A stretch of DNA of 9,770 nucleotides from Bacillota bacterium (GCA_017578085.1 PKQR01000079.1:1-9770), one strand, 5' to 3'; positions 1 to 6,830 are shown, numbered from the stretch's first letter. Notes: a model not told the origin generated them from the sequence alone. Translations and numbers: made by a program.

Positions 1-369
1 GCGTACATGGCCGAAAACGTGCGCGGCGGCCTGCAGGGCGTGCCGCGCGGGCAGATCGAAGCCGCCCACGCCTTGGGGCTTAACGGGGTTCAGACGCTGG
101 TTCTCATCGTCCTGCCCCAGGCGCTGCGGGCCGTGCTGCCCGCCATCGTGGGCCAGTTCATCAGCCTGCTCAAGGACACCTCCCTGGTAGCCGTCGTCGG
201 GCTCTTGGAGCTGTTGGGCATCGCCAGGAGCGTCTTGGCCAACCCCACGTGGCTCGGACGGCAGGCGGAGGTTTACCTCTTTGTCGCGATGGTGTACTTT
301 ATATTCAGCTTTTCCATGTCCAGCGCCAGCCGCCGGCTGGAGCGAGCGCTGGGCCTGGGCGAGCGATAA
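1..369 (+). CDS. Polar amino acid ABC transporter permease, C-terminal part (5' end outside window)
   Basis: The frame is open from base 1 (codons for Ala-Tyr before the first Met at 7), so this is the end of a longer gene and not a short protein. The remnant starts inside the EAA region that docks on the ATPase: RGG, then PRGQIEAAHALGL, then a hydrophobic stretch with LPQALR. This is the hallmark of HisM/GlnP-type inner-membrane permeases for polar amino acids. Two further hydrophobic segments follow, roughly residues 47-67 and 88-105 of the visible part, and a short basic cytoplasmic tail ends at TAA 367-369. The stop overlaps the Shine-Dalgarno sequence of the next gene, the matching ATPase, so the two are one operon. 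The substrate-binding protein is not in the window, so the amino acid carried cannot be named. Confidence 0.93.
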   Translation, partial: AYMAENVRGGLQGVPRGQIEAAHALGLNGVQTLVLIVLPQALRAVLPAIVGQFISLLKDTSLVAVVGLLELLGIARSVLANPTWLGRQAEVYLFVAMVYFIFSFSMSSASRRLERALGLGER

Positions 370-382
370 GGAGGACGTGCCC

Positions 383-1162
383 ATGAACGCCCCACCCGAA
401 CGGACGGCCCAAAGCCAGTCGACGGCGGACCCGATCATCATCTGCCAAGACGTCCACAAGTGGTACGGCAGCTACCACGCCCTGCGGGGCGTGACCACGT
501 CCGTGCGCCGGGGCGAAAAGATCGTCATTTGCGGGCCGTCGGGCTCGGGCAAATCGACGTTTATCCGCACCATCAACCGGCTGGAGGAACATCACCGGGG
601 ACGCATCATCGTGGACGGCATCGAGCTGTCCGACGACGTGCGCAACATCGAAGCTATCCGCCGGGAGGTGGGGATGGTCTTCCAGCAGTTCAACCTGTTC
701 CCCCACCTGACGGTGCTGGACAACATCACCCTCGGCCCGATTTGGGTGCGCAAGATGAAGCGCAAGGACGCGGAGGAACTGGCCATGCAGCTGTTGGAGC
801 GGGTCGGCATCCCTGACCAGGCCCGCAAGTACCCCGGGCAGCTGTCCGGCGGCCAGCAGCAACGGGTGGCCATCGCGCGCGCCCTGGCCATGCAGCCCAA
901 GATTATGCTGTTTGACGAGCCCACCAGCGCCCTGGACCCCGAGATGATCAAGGAAGTGCTGGACGTCATGCGGGAGCTGGCCCACTCGGGGATGACCATG
1001 CTGGTGGTCACCCACGAGATGGGGTTCGCCCGGGAGGTGGCGGACCGGATCTTGTTCTTTGACCAGGGCAACATCGTGGAGGAAGCCGACCCGGAAACCT
1101 TTTTCACCAACCCGCGGCATGAGCGGACGCGGCTGTTCCTCTCGCAAATCCTGCACCACTAA
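383..1162 (+). CDS. Polar amino acid ABC transporter ATP-binding protein (GlnQ/HisP type)
   Basis: This 259-residue cytoplasmic ATPase should power the permease encoded just upstream. All nucleotide-binding motifs are intact: Walker A GPSGSGKST (51-59), Q-loop VFQQFNLFPHLTVLDNI (about 99-115), signature LSGGQQQR (154-161), Walker B and D-loop IMLFDEPTSALDP (174-186), and switch His211 in VVTHEMGF. The FNLFPHLTVLDN and HEMGFAREVADR strings are typical of the glutamine/histidine/polar amino acid subfamily. The ATG at 383 is chosen because AAGGAGG at 368-374 lies 8 bases before it. That sequence overlaps the TAA of the permease, so translation is probably coupled. The frame is open further upstream, to an ATG at 281, but that stretch overlaps the permease in another frame. 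The N-terminal 16 residues before the first beta strand are polar and probably unstructured. The exact substrate is unknown. Confidence 0.96.
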   Translation: MNAPPERTAQSQSTADPIIICQDVHKWYGSYHALRGVTTSVRRGEKIVICGPSGSGKSTFIRTINRLEEHHRGRIIVDGIELSDDVRNIEAIRREVGMVFQQFNLFPHLTVLDNITLGPIWVRKMKRKDAEELAMQLLERVGIPDQARKYPGQLSGGQQQRVAIARALAMQPKIMLFDEPTSALDPEMIKEVLDVMRELAHSGMTMLVVTHEMGFAREVADRILFFDQGNIVEEADPETFFTNPRHERTRLFLSQILHH

Positions 1163-1169
1163 CTCTCGC

Positions 1170-1199
1170 AAAAAACGGCGCCCCGCGCGGGGCGCCGTT
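1170..1199 (-). terminator. Intrinsic terminator for the leftward hydrolase gene, perhaps bidirectional
   Basis: A 26-bp perfect palindrome at 1174-1199 folds into an 11-bp stem (ACGGCGCCCC arms extended by one A-T pair) with a GCGC tetraloop. Bases 1170-1175 are six A, so on the minus strand the stem is followed directly by TTTTTT. That is the classic Rho-independent form for the hydrolase that ends at 1277. In the plus direction the stem is followed only by TTGAATT. It may still help to end the ABC transporter transcript, which stops at 1162. Confidence 0.85.
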
Positions 1200-1276
1200 G
1201 AATTCGGCTCCTTCTTCGGCTCACCATTGCCGCCATGCCACGCCGTCGTGCGAAAGCAACGCGGCGTTTCCGGATA

Positions 1277-2074
1277 TCAACGCAGCGTCTCGAGAAAACC
1301 GATCAAGGCGCCGTTGAAGGCGTCGGGCGTTTCCAGATTGGGCAAGTGGCCCGCGCCCGGGATGACCGCGAGCCGGCTGCCCTTGATCCCGGTGTGCATC
1401 GCTTCGGCCAGCGCCGGTGGGGTGATGACGTCCTCCTCGCCCACAACGATCAGGGTGGGCACATCGATCTTGGCCAGCACCGGCCGGCTGTCGGGCCGCT
1501 CGGCCAGCCCCCGCAGCGCCGCCGCAACCCCTTCGGGCCGCGCCGCGGCCATGATCTCCCGCACCTCGGCCACCACCTCGGGGCGCCGGGCGCGGGTCGT
1601 CTCGCCCACCAGGCGCGGCAGCATAGCCTCCACCACAACGCCCACGCCTTCCTGCTCCACCCGCCGGGCCTGATCGTAGCGGCTGGCCCGCCCTTCCTCC
1701 GTATCAGGCTCCGCCCGCGTATCGGCCAGCACCAGGGCCCGCAGCCGGTGCGGGTGCCGCCGCACGCAGGCAAAGGCCACATAGCCGCCCATCGACAGCC
1801 CCGCGAGCACTACGGGCTCCTGGATGCCCAGGTGGTCCAACAGCGCCGCGACGTCGTCAGCACACAGGTCCATCGTGAACGGCTCGTTGCCGGCCTCCGA
1901 CCCGCCAAAGCCCCGTAAGTCTACGGCCACCGCCCGCCAGCCCGCTTCGGCTACGGCCGCGACCTGCCGGCGCCACATGGCCTTGTTGAGCGGAAACGCG
2001 TGCACCAACACGACCGGCGGGCCCTGCCCTACGTCGTCGTAGGCCAGGCGCACGCCGCGCACCGTCGCTTCCAT
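1277..2074 (-). CDS. Alpha/beta-fold hydrolase (3-oxoadipate enol-lactonase-like)
   Basis: This 265-residue soluble hydrolase has the full catalytic triad layout. The nucleophile elbow GLSMGG puts Ser94 in place, Asp215 lies in VVGEEDVITPP, and His243 lies in PGAGHLPNLE. An HAFPLN oxyanion-hole strand is at 25-30 and DLRGFGGS is at 52-59. The overall pattern, including an N-terminal V-R-L-A-Y-D strand and a final NLE-P-D-AFN-LI-FL helix, resembles PcaD-like lactonases and related esterases, but the substrate cannot be read from sequence. The ATG at 2074 is favoured because GGGAGGTGAA (2090-2081) stands 6 bases upstream. The frame stays open back to 2194, but the upstream residues (PPPRRAAGLLGRI...) do not look like hydrolase sequence. 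It lies 129 bases downstream of amtB on the same strand and may be read through from it or have its own promoter. Confidence 0.9.
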   Translation of the reverse strand: MEATVRGVRLAYDDVGQGPPVVLVHAFPLNKAMWRRQVAAVAEAGWRAVAVDLRGFGGSEAGNEPFTMDLCADDVAALLDHLGIQEPVVLAGLSMGGYVAFACVRRHPHRLRALVLADTRAEPDTEEGRASRYDQARRVEQEGVGVVVEAMLPRLVGETTRARRPEVVAEVREIMAAARPEGVAAALRGLAERPDSRPVLAKIDVPTLIVVGEEDVITPPALAEAMHTGIKGSRLAVIPGAGHLPNLETPDAFNGALIGFLETLR

Positions 2075-2124
2075 CGAGGATTCACCTCCCGGCCGTCCTG
2101 CGTCCACATTTTTACCCGGGCGGC

Positions 2125-2136
2125 GCAGGATCCTGC
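2125..2136. repeat. 12-bp perfect palindrome between amtB and the hydrolase gene
   Basis: GCAGGATCCTGC is a perfect inverted repeat lying about 50 bases upstream of the hydrolase start. A TAAAAA stretch on the minus strand at 2114-2109 could be a -10 element, but the nearest -35-like hexamer (TTGGGC, 2140-2135) is 20 bases away, so I do not call a promoter. The palindrome could be an operator for the hydrolase gene or chance in G+C-rich DNA. Confidence 0.3.
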
Positions 2137-2203
2137 CCAAAAGGCCTGCGGCACGACGTGGGGGCGGCGCTGTCCCCCCGGACGGCGACCGCACCCGTGG
2201 GGG

Positions 2204-3472
2204 TTATTGAGGAGAACCGCCCACGACCGGGGCCAAGCCCGGCTCGGGCAGGGCGATGCCGCTGTAGGCGACAGCTGCGTGCTCGGCCACGTCGAGGCCG
2301 GCCAGCTCGACCTGCTTGGAAACCCGCAAGGGCATGAGCCGGCCAATGACAGCCAGCGCCGCCACAGCCACCAGGGCGGTCCACAGGAAGGCGACGCCGA
2401 TGCCCAGTAGCTGCACGCCCAGGAGCTGCCACCCGCCGCCGTAGAATAGCCCGCCCTCCGGGGCAAAGAGCCCCACGGCGATGGTGCCCAACACACCACA
2501 GGCTCCGTGCACCGAGATGGCGCCCACGGGATCGTCCACCTTCAGCACCCGCTCGATGAACGTGGCCGCGGCCGCCATCACGAGCCCGGACGCCACGCCC
2601 ACCAGCAGCGCCGCCCAGATGGTCAGCACGTTGGCGCCGGCCGTCACGCCCACTAGGCCCGCCAGGATGCCGTTTAAGGTCATGCCGGCGTCGGCCTTGC
2701 CCGTGCGCAGCTGCGTCAGCACCATGGCCGACAGGCCTCCGGCCGCGCCGCCCATCATGGTCGCCGCGATGATGTCCGCCAGGGCCGCGGTCGTGCCGTC
2801 AATCGTGCTGCCGCCGTTAAAGCCGAACCACCCGAACCACAGGAGCAGCACGCCGATGGTGGCCAAGGGCATGCTGTGGCCGGGCATCGAGACGACCTGG
2901 CCCTGCGGCCCGTACTTGCCCAGCCGCGGGCCCAGCATGCGGGCGAAGGTCAAGGCGCCCCACGCGCCGACCGAGTGCACCACGGTAGAGCCCGCGAAGT
3001 CCATGAAGCCCAGCTCCGCCAACCACCCGCCGCCCCACACCCAGTGGCCGATGATCGGGTAGATGAGGGCGGTCATCACCACAGCAAAGGCCAAATATGC
3101 CCGGAAGTTGACGCGCTCAGCCACCGCCCCGGACACGATCGTGGCGCAGGTGGCCGCGAACATGGCCTGGAACACCCAGAAGGCCATCACGGGGACGCCG
3201 GCGTCAAACCGGTCCGCGTTGTTCAGGGCGAAATACGACCAGCCCGCAAAGCCTCCTTGGCTTTCGCCGAACATGAGCGCGAAGCCAACCAAGTAGTAGG
3301 TGACGACCCCGATGAGCACCGTCAAGACGTTTTTCATGAGGATGTTCACCGTGTTCTTGGCGCGGGTGAAGCCGCTCTCCACCATGGCGAACCCCAGGTG
3401 CATCAGAAACACCATGAAGGCCGCCAAGAGCACCCACACCGTGCTGATGACCACATCGTACTGACCTGCCAT
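2204..3472 (-). CDS. amtB: Ammonium channel AmtB
   Basis: This 422-residue Amt/Rh-family integral membrane channel should conduct ammonium/ammonia across the cytoplasmic membrane. About eleven hydrophobic segments are visible. The pore His pair is present: His166 in the signature DFAGSTVVHSVGA (158-170) and His322 in SVHGACG. Other family landmarks are GFAMVESGFTRAKN (27-40), the Phe-gate region FQAMFAATCATI (101-112), LLWFGWFGFNGGS (220-232) and DDPVGA (313-318). The cytoplasmic tail keeps the LRVSKQVELAGLDVAEHAAVAY-type sequence that contacts GlnB/GlnK proteins in relatives, although no glnK gene is adjacent. The ATG at 3472 is chosen because the membrane domain starts right after it. Its ribosome site is unusual: AAGGA sits only 3 bases away, while a run of seven G (3488-3482) is 9 bases away. 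An upstream ATG at 3535 overlaps the promoter and is rejected. The length is normal for the family, and nothing is missing. Confidence 0.96.
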   Translation of the reverse strand: MAGQYDVVISTVWVLLAAFMVFLMHLGFAMVESGFTRAKNTVNILMKNVLTVLIGVVTYYLVGFALMFGESQGGFAGWSYFALNNADRFDAGVPVMAFWVFQAMFAATCATIVSGAVAERVNFRAYLAFAVVMTALIYPIIGHWVWGGGWLAELGFMDFAGSTVVHSVGAWGALTFARMLGPRLGKYGPQGQVVSMPGHSMPLATIGVLLLWFGWFGFNGGSTIDGTTAALADIIAATMMGGAAGGLSAMVLTQLRTGKADAGMTLNGILAGLVGVTAGANVLTIWAALLVGVASGLVMAAAATFIERVLKVDDPVGAISVHGACGVLGTIAVGLFAPEGGLFYGGGWQLLGVQLLGIGVAFLWTALVAVAALAVIGRLMPLRVSKQVELAGLDVAEHAAVAYSGIALPEPGLAPVVGGSPQ

Positions 3473-3535
3473 CGTTCCTTGCCCCCCCTGACAGGGTCTG
3501 CCATTTCCTGGCAACGACCCGAATACTTGGTGCAT

Positions 3536-3564
3536 AATCTACCACCCGATGGATTGACCGTCAA
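3536..3564 (-). promoter_or_regulatory. Sigma-A-type promoter for amtB
   Basis: On the minus strand TTGACG (3564-3559, five of six matches to the -35 consensus) is followed after exactly 17 bases by TAGATT (3541-3536, four of six matches to the -10 consensus). Transcription would begin near 3529, giving a leader of about 57 bases before the amtB ATG. The -35 hexamer overlaps the interrupted palindrome TTGAC-C-GTCAA (3554-3564), which could serve as an operator. Confidence 0.65.
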
Positions 3565-3635
3565 CGGGAGGCCTGATAAGTATACACCATTACGGATAGT
3601 TCTTGTCCCCTCCGCGCTCTGGCCGCCCTGCCGGT

Positions 3636-3658
3636 GCAAACCCGCCATGCAAACCCGA
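3636..3658. repeat. 10-bp direct repeat upstream of nirK
   Basis: TGCAAACCCG occurs at 3636-3645 and again at 3649-3658, separated by CCA, so the repeats start 13 bases apart. The pair lies 35 bases upstream of the Fnr-like box. Tandem sites of this kind can bind a response regulator. I do not recognise the motif, and the complement (CGGGTTTGCA) is only loosely similar to ResD-type T-rich sites. Confidence 0.4.
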
Positions 3659-3692
3659 CATTTTCCCATTCCAGCACCCGTCGTCGGACAAT

Positions 3693-3708
3693 TGTGACCC
3701 AAGTCACA
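3693..3708. promoter_or_regulatory. Fnr/CRP-family binding site upstream of nirK
   Basis: TGTGA-CCCAAG-TCACA is a perfect 5-6-5 inverted repeat, identical to the consensus of CRP and of the Bacillus subtilis type of Fnr. Members of this regulator family commonly activate nitrite reductase genes under oxygen limitation or in response to nitric oxide. The centre (3700.5) is about 174 bases upstream of the nirK start codon. If transcription starts near 3764, the site is at about -63, close to a class I activator position. Which family member binds it cannot be decided, because no regulator gene is in the window. Confidence 0.75.
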
Positions 3709-3728
3709 CTTGCGCGTGCCCCCGGTCA

Positions 3729-3757
3729 TCGCACCCAACGAACGTGTACCCTACGAT
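3729..3757 (+). promoter_or_regulatory. Candidate weak promoter for nirK
   Basis: TACGAT at 3752-3757 matches four of six bases of the -10 consensus. A poor -35 (TCGCAC, 3729-3734) stands 17 bases before it. A weak core promoter would fit dependence on the activator site at 3693-3708. This is a positional guess and should be read as tentative. Confidence 0.3.
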
Positions 3758-3874
3758 GAAACCGCTAGGTCCTCAGGCTTGGACAGGGTGGCCCATGCGG
3801 CTTTCCCGCGTGGGGGTTGGCCTGCAACCTTGGTTCAACGTAACCTGTGCCGCAAGTGCAAAGGAGGAATGTTT

Positions 3875-5296
3875 ATGCAGGGAAAAGCCAAGCGGCTCGG
3901 GTTGCTGCTGGCGGCTGTGACGCTCGCGGCTCTTGTCCTCGGACTTGTGCTGGGCGCGCCACCCCCGGCCACGGTGGGCGTGAACAGCCCAGCCGCATCC
4001 GGGACCGCTTCAAATGCCGCTGCGGCCGCGGCCAATGGCGCGACCGTCGTCGTTGAGCTCCAGAACATGCAGTTTAACCCGAAGGAAGTGCGGGTGGCGC
4101 CGGGAACAACTGTTGTCTTTGTCAACCGGGACCCGGTGAACCACAACGTGGTCAACGCCACGCCTGCGACGCTGGGGAAGCAGCCGGAGCGCTTCCGCTC
4201 CCCTGAGCTGCTCCCGGGCAAGGAGTTTCGGTTCACCTTCAACGAAGAAGGCGTCTTCGACGTCCTCTGCGACGTCGGCGGCCACTACCTGGCGGGCATG
4301 ACGGCCCGGATCGTGGTGACTAAGGACGCGGCGGCCGGCTCGTCCAGCGCAGCGGGATCGGCCGGCGGGGCCTCCGCGGTGCCGGCCGCGGTGCGCGTTG
4401 CCAAGGACCCGGCGGATATCCCGCCCCCGGTCAAGCGGACCAGTCCCCAGACCGTGGTCGTGGAGCTGGAAGCCAAGGAACTGGTGGGGCAGTTGGCCGA
4501 CGGCGTGACGTACACGTACTGGACCTTCGACGGCACCGTCCCGGGCCCCATGATCCGGGTGCGGCAGGGCGACACGGTGGAGATCCGCCTGCGCAACCAT
4601 CCTGACAGCACCCAGGTGCACTCCATCGACCTGCACGCGGTCAACGGCCCCGGCGGCGGCGCCAAGGCGACGCAGGTGGCGCCCGGCGAAGAGAAAGCCT
4701 TCCGGTTTCTCGCGATGAACCCGGGCGTGTATGTGTACCACTGCGCGACGCCTTACGTGCCGCTGCACGTGAGCAACGGCATGTACGGCCTCATCGTGGT
4801 GGAGCCGCCGGAAGGGCTCGCGCCGGTGGACCGGGAGTTTTACATCATGCAGGGCGACCTGTACACCGACCTGCGCCCGGGCGAAACCGGCCACGCGCAG
4901 CACGATCCGGAGGCCATGTGGCGGGAGCAGCCCAACTTCGTGGTGTTTAACGGGCAGTTCCAGGCCCTGACCGGGGAGCACGCCATGAAGGCCAAGGTCG
5001 GCGAGCGCATCCGCATGTTCGTCGGCAACGGCGGGCCCAACTTGACCTCGTCGTTCCACATCATCGGCGAGATCTTCGACGTGGTGCACCGGGAGGCCGC
5101 GTCCGAAGCCGTGACCAACGTGCAGACGACGCTCATCCCGGCGGGCGGCGCCACGTGGGTGGAGTTCACCGTCGATGTCCCCGGCGAGTACGTGCTGGTG
5201 GACCACGCCCTCGGCCGGGCCCTGGGCAAAGGCGCCATCGCCGTGCTGCACGTCGAGGGGCCGGAAAACCCGGACATCTTCCAGCCGGTGCCGTAA
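3875..5296 (+). CDS. nirK: Copper-containing nitrite reductase with extra N-terminal cupredoxin domain
   Basis: This 473-residue exported enzyme should reduce nitrite to nitric oxide in denitrification. Residues 9-27 form a hydrophobic signal or anchor without a lipobox Cys. Domain 1 (about 57-149) is an added cupredoxin with complete type 1 copper ligands His90, Cys132, His137 and Met142; the C-x4-H-x4-M spacing is the one seen in rusticyanin. An Ala/Ser/Gly linker (151-172) leads to the usual two-domain NirK. There the type 1 ligands are His249, Cys290, His298 and Met303; the type 2 ligands are His254, His289 and His444; and the catalytic pair is Asp252 and His395, with Ile397. Cys290 and His298 are eight apart (ATPYVPLH loop), as in class II NirK. 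The ATG at 3875 follows AAGGAGG (3861-3867) by 7 bases; an in-frame ATG at 3869 is too close to it. A similar N-terminal fusion is known from Hyphomicrobium denitrificans NirK, where the domain is thought to take part in electron delivery. No NO reductase gene is in view. Confidence 0.96.
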   Translation: MQGKAKRLGLLLAAVTLAALVLGLVLGAPPPATVGVNSPAASGTASNAAAAAANGATVVVELQNMQFNPKEVRVAPGTTVVFVNRDPVNHNVVNATPATLGKQPERFRSPELLPGKEFRFTFNEEGVFDVLCDVGGHYLAGMTARIVVTKDAAAGSSSAAGSAGGASAVPAAVRVAKDPADIPPPVKRTSPQTVVVELEAKELVGQLADGVTYTYWTFDGTVPGPMIRVRQGDTVEIRLRNHPDSTQVHSIDLHAVNGPGGGAKATQVAPGEEKAFRFLAMNPGVYVYHCATPYVPLHVSNGMYGLIVVEPPEGLAPVDREFYIMQGDLYTDLRPGETGHAQHDPEAMWREQPNFVVFNGQFQALTGEHAMKAKVGERIRMFVGNGGPNLTSSFHIIGEIFDVVHREAASEAVTNVQTTLIPAGGATWVEFTVDVPGEYVLVDHALGRALGKGAIAVLHVEGPENPDIFQPVP

Positions 5297-5324
5297 CAGG
5301 AGGCGCCCGCTGCTCTGTGGTGGG

Positions 5325-5350
5325 AGGCCCCCTCCTTTTGGCGGGGGCCT
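5325..5350 (+). terminator. Hairpin after nirK, probable weak terminator
   Basis: AGGCCCCC (5325-5332) pairs with GGGGGCCT (5343-5350) across a 10-base loop. It sits 28 bases after the nirK stop and 35 bases before the end of the convergent oxidoreductase gene. No T-run follows on either strand (GCCGCGTTTGG in the plus direction). It could be an imperfect terminator serving both converging genes. Confidence 0.5.
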
Positions 5351-5385
5351 GCCGCGTTTGGGGCCTTCCGCGTTTCGCTCGCCGT

Positions 5386-6774
5386 CTAGCCGAGCTCGCT
5401 TCCCGCCGCCAGGCGGGGAGCGGCCGCCTGACCCGCCACGTCCACCACGGTGCCCCGGGTACGGGCTTCCTCCGCGGCGAAGGCCATCAGGTGGCTCTCC
5501 ACAGACTCTGCCAAGGCCGTGAGCATCGCCTCAGGCTGCTCGCCGGCCTTGCGCCGCCGCACGTAGTCGATGAAGGCCCGCATCAGCCCTTCATCGCCCC
5601 CCGCGTGCCTGCCGCCTGTCGCCACCTTGATGGTTTCCCTGGGCACCCGCGAGCCGATGACCCCGGTGCGCCCCTCGCTTTTCGTCACCACCCCAGGCCG
5701 GGCGAAGGGCTGCACCTCGATCTCGCCGGTTTCCATGCGGGCCACGATCTCGCCCCTCGTGCCCATAAGCTTGAGCGTGCGGGTGTTCTCCTCGGAGAAG
5801 GCGGTCACCGTCAACGTGGCGGTCACGCCGTTGGCAAATTCCAGCACCGCCACCTGGTGGTCGGCCACGTCGTTGTCGCAGGCGTAGACGCAACGGCCGT
5901 AAGGGCCTGTGCGCAGGGCCGCCAGGCGCCCTTCCCGGGACGGGTCGGGCGTGATGACCGACACCGGCCAGCCGGTGTGCTCCGCCAGCCCGTCGACGTA
6001 GAAAGCCACCGCGTTGAAGGGACACGTAGCCTCCACGGGGCAGCCGTCGGTGCAGCGATCGGGCGCGCCCGGAGGCCTGTTTTCCGCCCGGAAATGGCTC
6101 AGGCGCCCAAAGGAGGCCACCCGCAGGCACGGGGCGCCGGCCAGCCACCGCAGGATGTCCATGTCGTGGCACGCCTTGGCCAGGATCATGGGGCTGCTCT
6201 CGTCGGCCCGCCGCCAGTTGCCCCGGACGTAGCTGTGGGCGAAGTGCCAGTACCCGATGTTCTCGATGTGGTCGATGGTCATGAGCCGCCCGATGCGGCC
6301 CTCGTCCACCAAGCGCTTGAGGGTGGCGAAAAAGGGCGAGTAGCGCAGCACGTGGGCGACGGTGATGTGGCCGCCGCGGCGCGCCGCCGCCTCGCTGAGA
6401 AGAAGCGTCTCCGCGCGGGTGGGCGCGATGGGCTTCTCGAGCAGGATGTCGTAGCCCAGATCCAGCGCCCGCAGGGCGGGCTCCACGTGCATGCGGTCCG
6501 GTGTGGCGATAATCACCCCGTCGGCGAGGCGCGTTCTCGAAAAAAGCTCCTCCCACGAGGCGAACACGTTGCCCGCGGGGATCCCGTGGTCCCGGGCGAG
6601 CTTTTCCCGGCGGACCGGGTCTGGGTCAGCCACCGCCACCACCCGGGCTTCTGAGGGGTGATCCAAGGCGTAGCGGGCGTAAACATCCGCCCCGCGGTTG
6701 CCCGCGCCGATGACGGCCAGGGTCACGCACCCCGCAGCAGTGGGCGTCGCTTCGTGCGGCACCGTCGTATCCAC
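5386..6774 (-). CDS. Gfo/Idh/MocA-family NAD(P)-dependent oxidoreductase
   Basis: This 462-residue cytoplasmic dehydrogenase probably acts on a sugar, inositol or a related polyol. The N-terminal Rossmann fold shows AVIGAGNRG (20-28) and an acidic strand end VAVADPD (46-52), followed by ATPDRMH (90-96) and EKPIAPT (113-119), the usual EKP motif. The substrate domain carries KACHDMDIL (200-208) with the family's catalytic-type His203-Asp204 pair. An inserted, Cys-rich segment RCTDGCPVEATCPF (240-253) and GRCVYACDND (293-302) supplies five cysteines that might bind a metal. The start is GTG at 6774 with AGGGGG 7 bases upstream; an ATG slightly further upstream, at about 6788, runs into a stop within five codons. 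It is longer than the typical 330-390 residues because of the insert and an Ala-rich tail. It converges on nirK and stands alone, so its substrate cannot be deduced from neighbours. Confidence 0.92.
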   Translation of the reverse strand: MDTTVPHEATPTAAGCVTLAVIGAGNRGADVYARYALDHPSEARVVAVADPDPVRREKLARDHGIPAGNVFASWEELFSRTRLADGVIIATPDRMHVEPALRALDLGYDILLEKPIAPTRAETLLLSEAAARRGGHITVAHVLRYSPFFATLKRLVDEGRIGRLMTIDHIENIGYWHFAHSYVRGNWRRADESSPMILAKACHDMDILRWLAGAPCLRVASFGRLSHFRAENRPPGAPDRCTDGCPVEATCPFNAVAFYVDGLAEHTGWPVSVITPDPSREGRLAALRTGPYGRCVYACDNDVADHQVAVLEFANGVTATLTVTAFSEENTRTLKLMGTRGEIVARMETGEIEVQPFARPGVVTKSEGRTGVIGSRVPRETIKVATGGRHAGGDEGLMRAFIDYVRRRKAGEQPEAMLTALAESVESHLMAFAAEEARTRGTVVDVAGQAAAPRLAAGSELG

Positions 6775-6830
6775 GCTAAAGCCCCCTCATTCTGCAAACT
6801 TTCTCAAGCTCCAAACGCGCTGCGCTTGCC

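Larger units (their letters stand above)
3473..3874. other. Divergent amtB-nirK regulatory region
   Basis: These 402 bases hold no convincing gene. From left to right they contain the amtB leader with a seven-G run, a sigma-A-type promoter pointing to amtB (3564-3536), a short palindrome over its -35 box, a 10-bp direct repeat (3636-3658), a perfect TGTGA-N6-TCACA box (3693-3708), a weak candidate nirK promoter, and the nirK Shine-Dalgarno sequence at 3861-3867. The base composition is visibly less G+C-rich than the flanking genes, as expected of a regulatory region. Confidence 0.7.

Noticed and set aside
305..1171. 288-codon open frame on the minus strand, opposite the ABC ATPase
   Set aside because: It mirrors a gene with all ABC motifs; the product is His/Leu/Arg-rich with no domain, as expected for antisense frames in G+C-rich DNA.
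2075..2194. 40-residue N-terminal extension of the hydrolase that ends at 1277
   Set aside because: A strong GGGAGGTGA site directly precedes the ATG at 2074, and the extension is Pro/Arg/Gly-rich intergenic translation.
4010..5251. 413-codon open frame on the minus strand, opposite nirK
   Set aside because: The sense strand encodes complete copper sites; the antisense product is a His/Arg/Val-rich composition artefact with no ribosome site.
5155..6654. 499-codon open frame on the plus strand over the end of nirK and the oxidoreductase gene
   Set aside because: It overlaps the nirK end and runs antisense to a clear Gfo/Idh gene; the product is low in complexity and matches no family I know.
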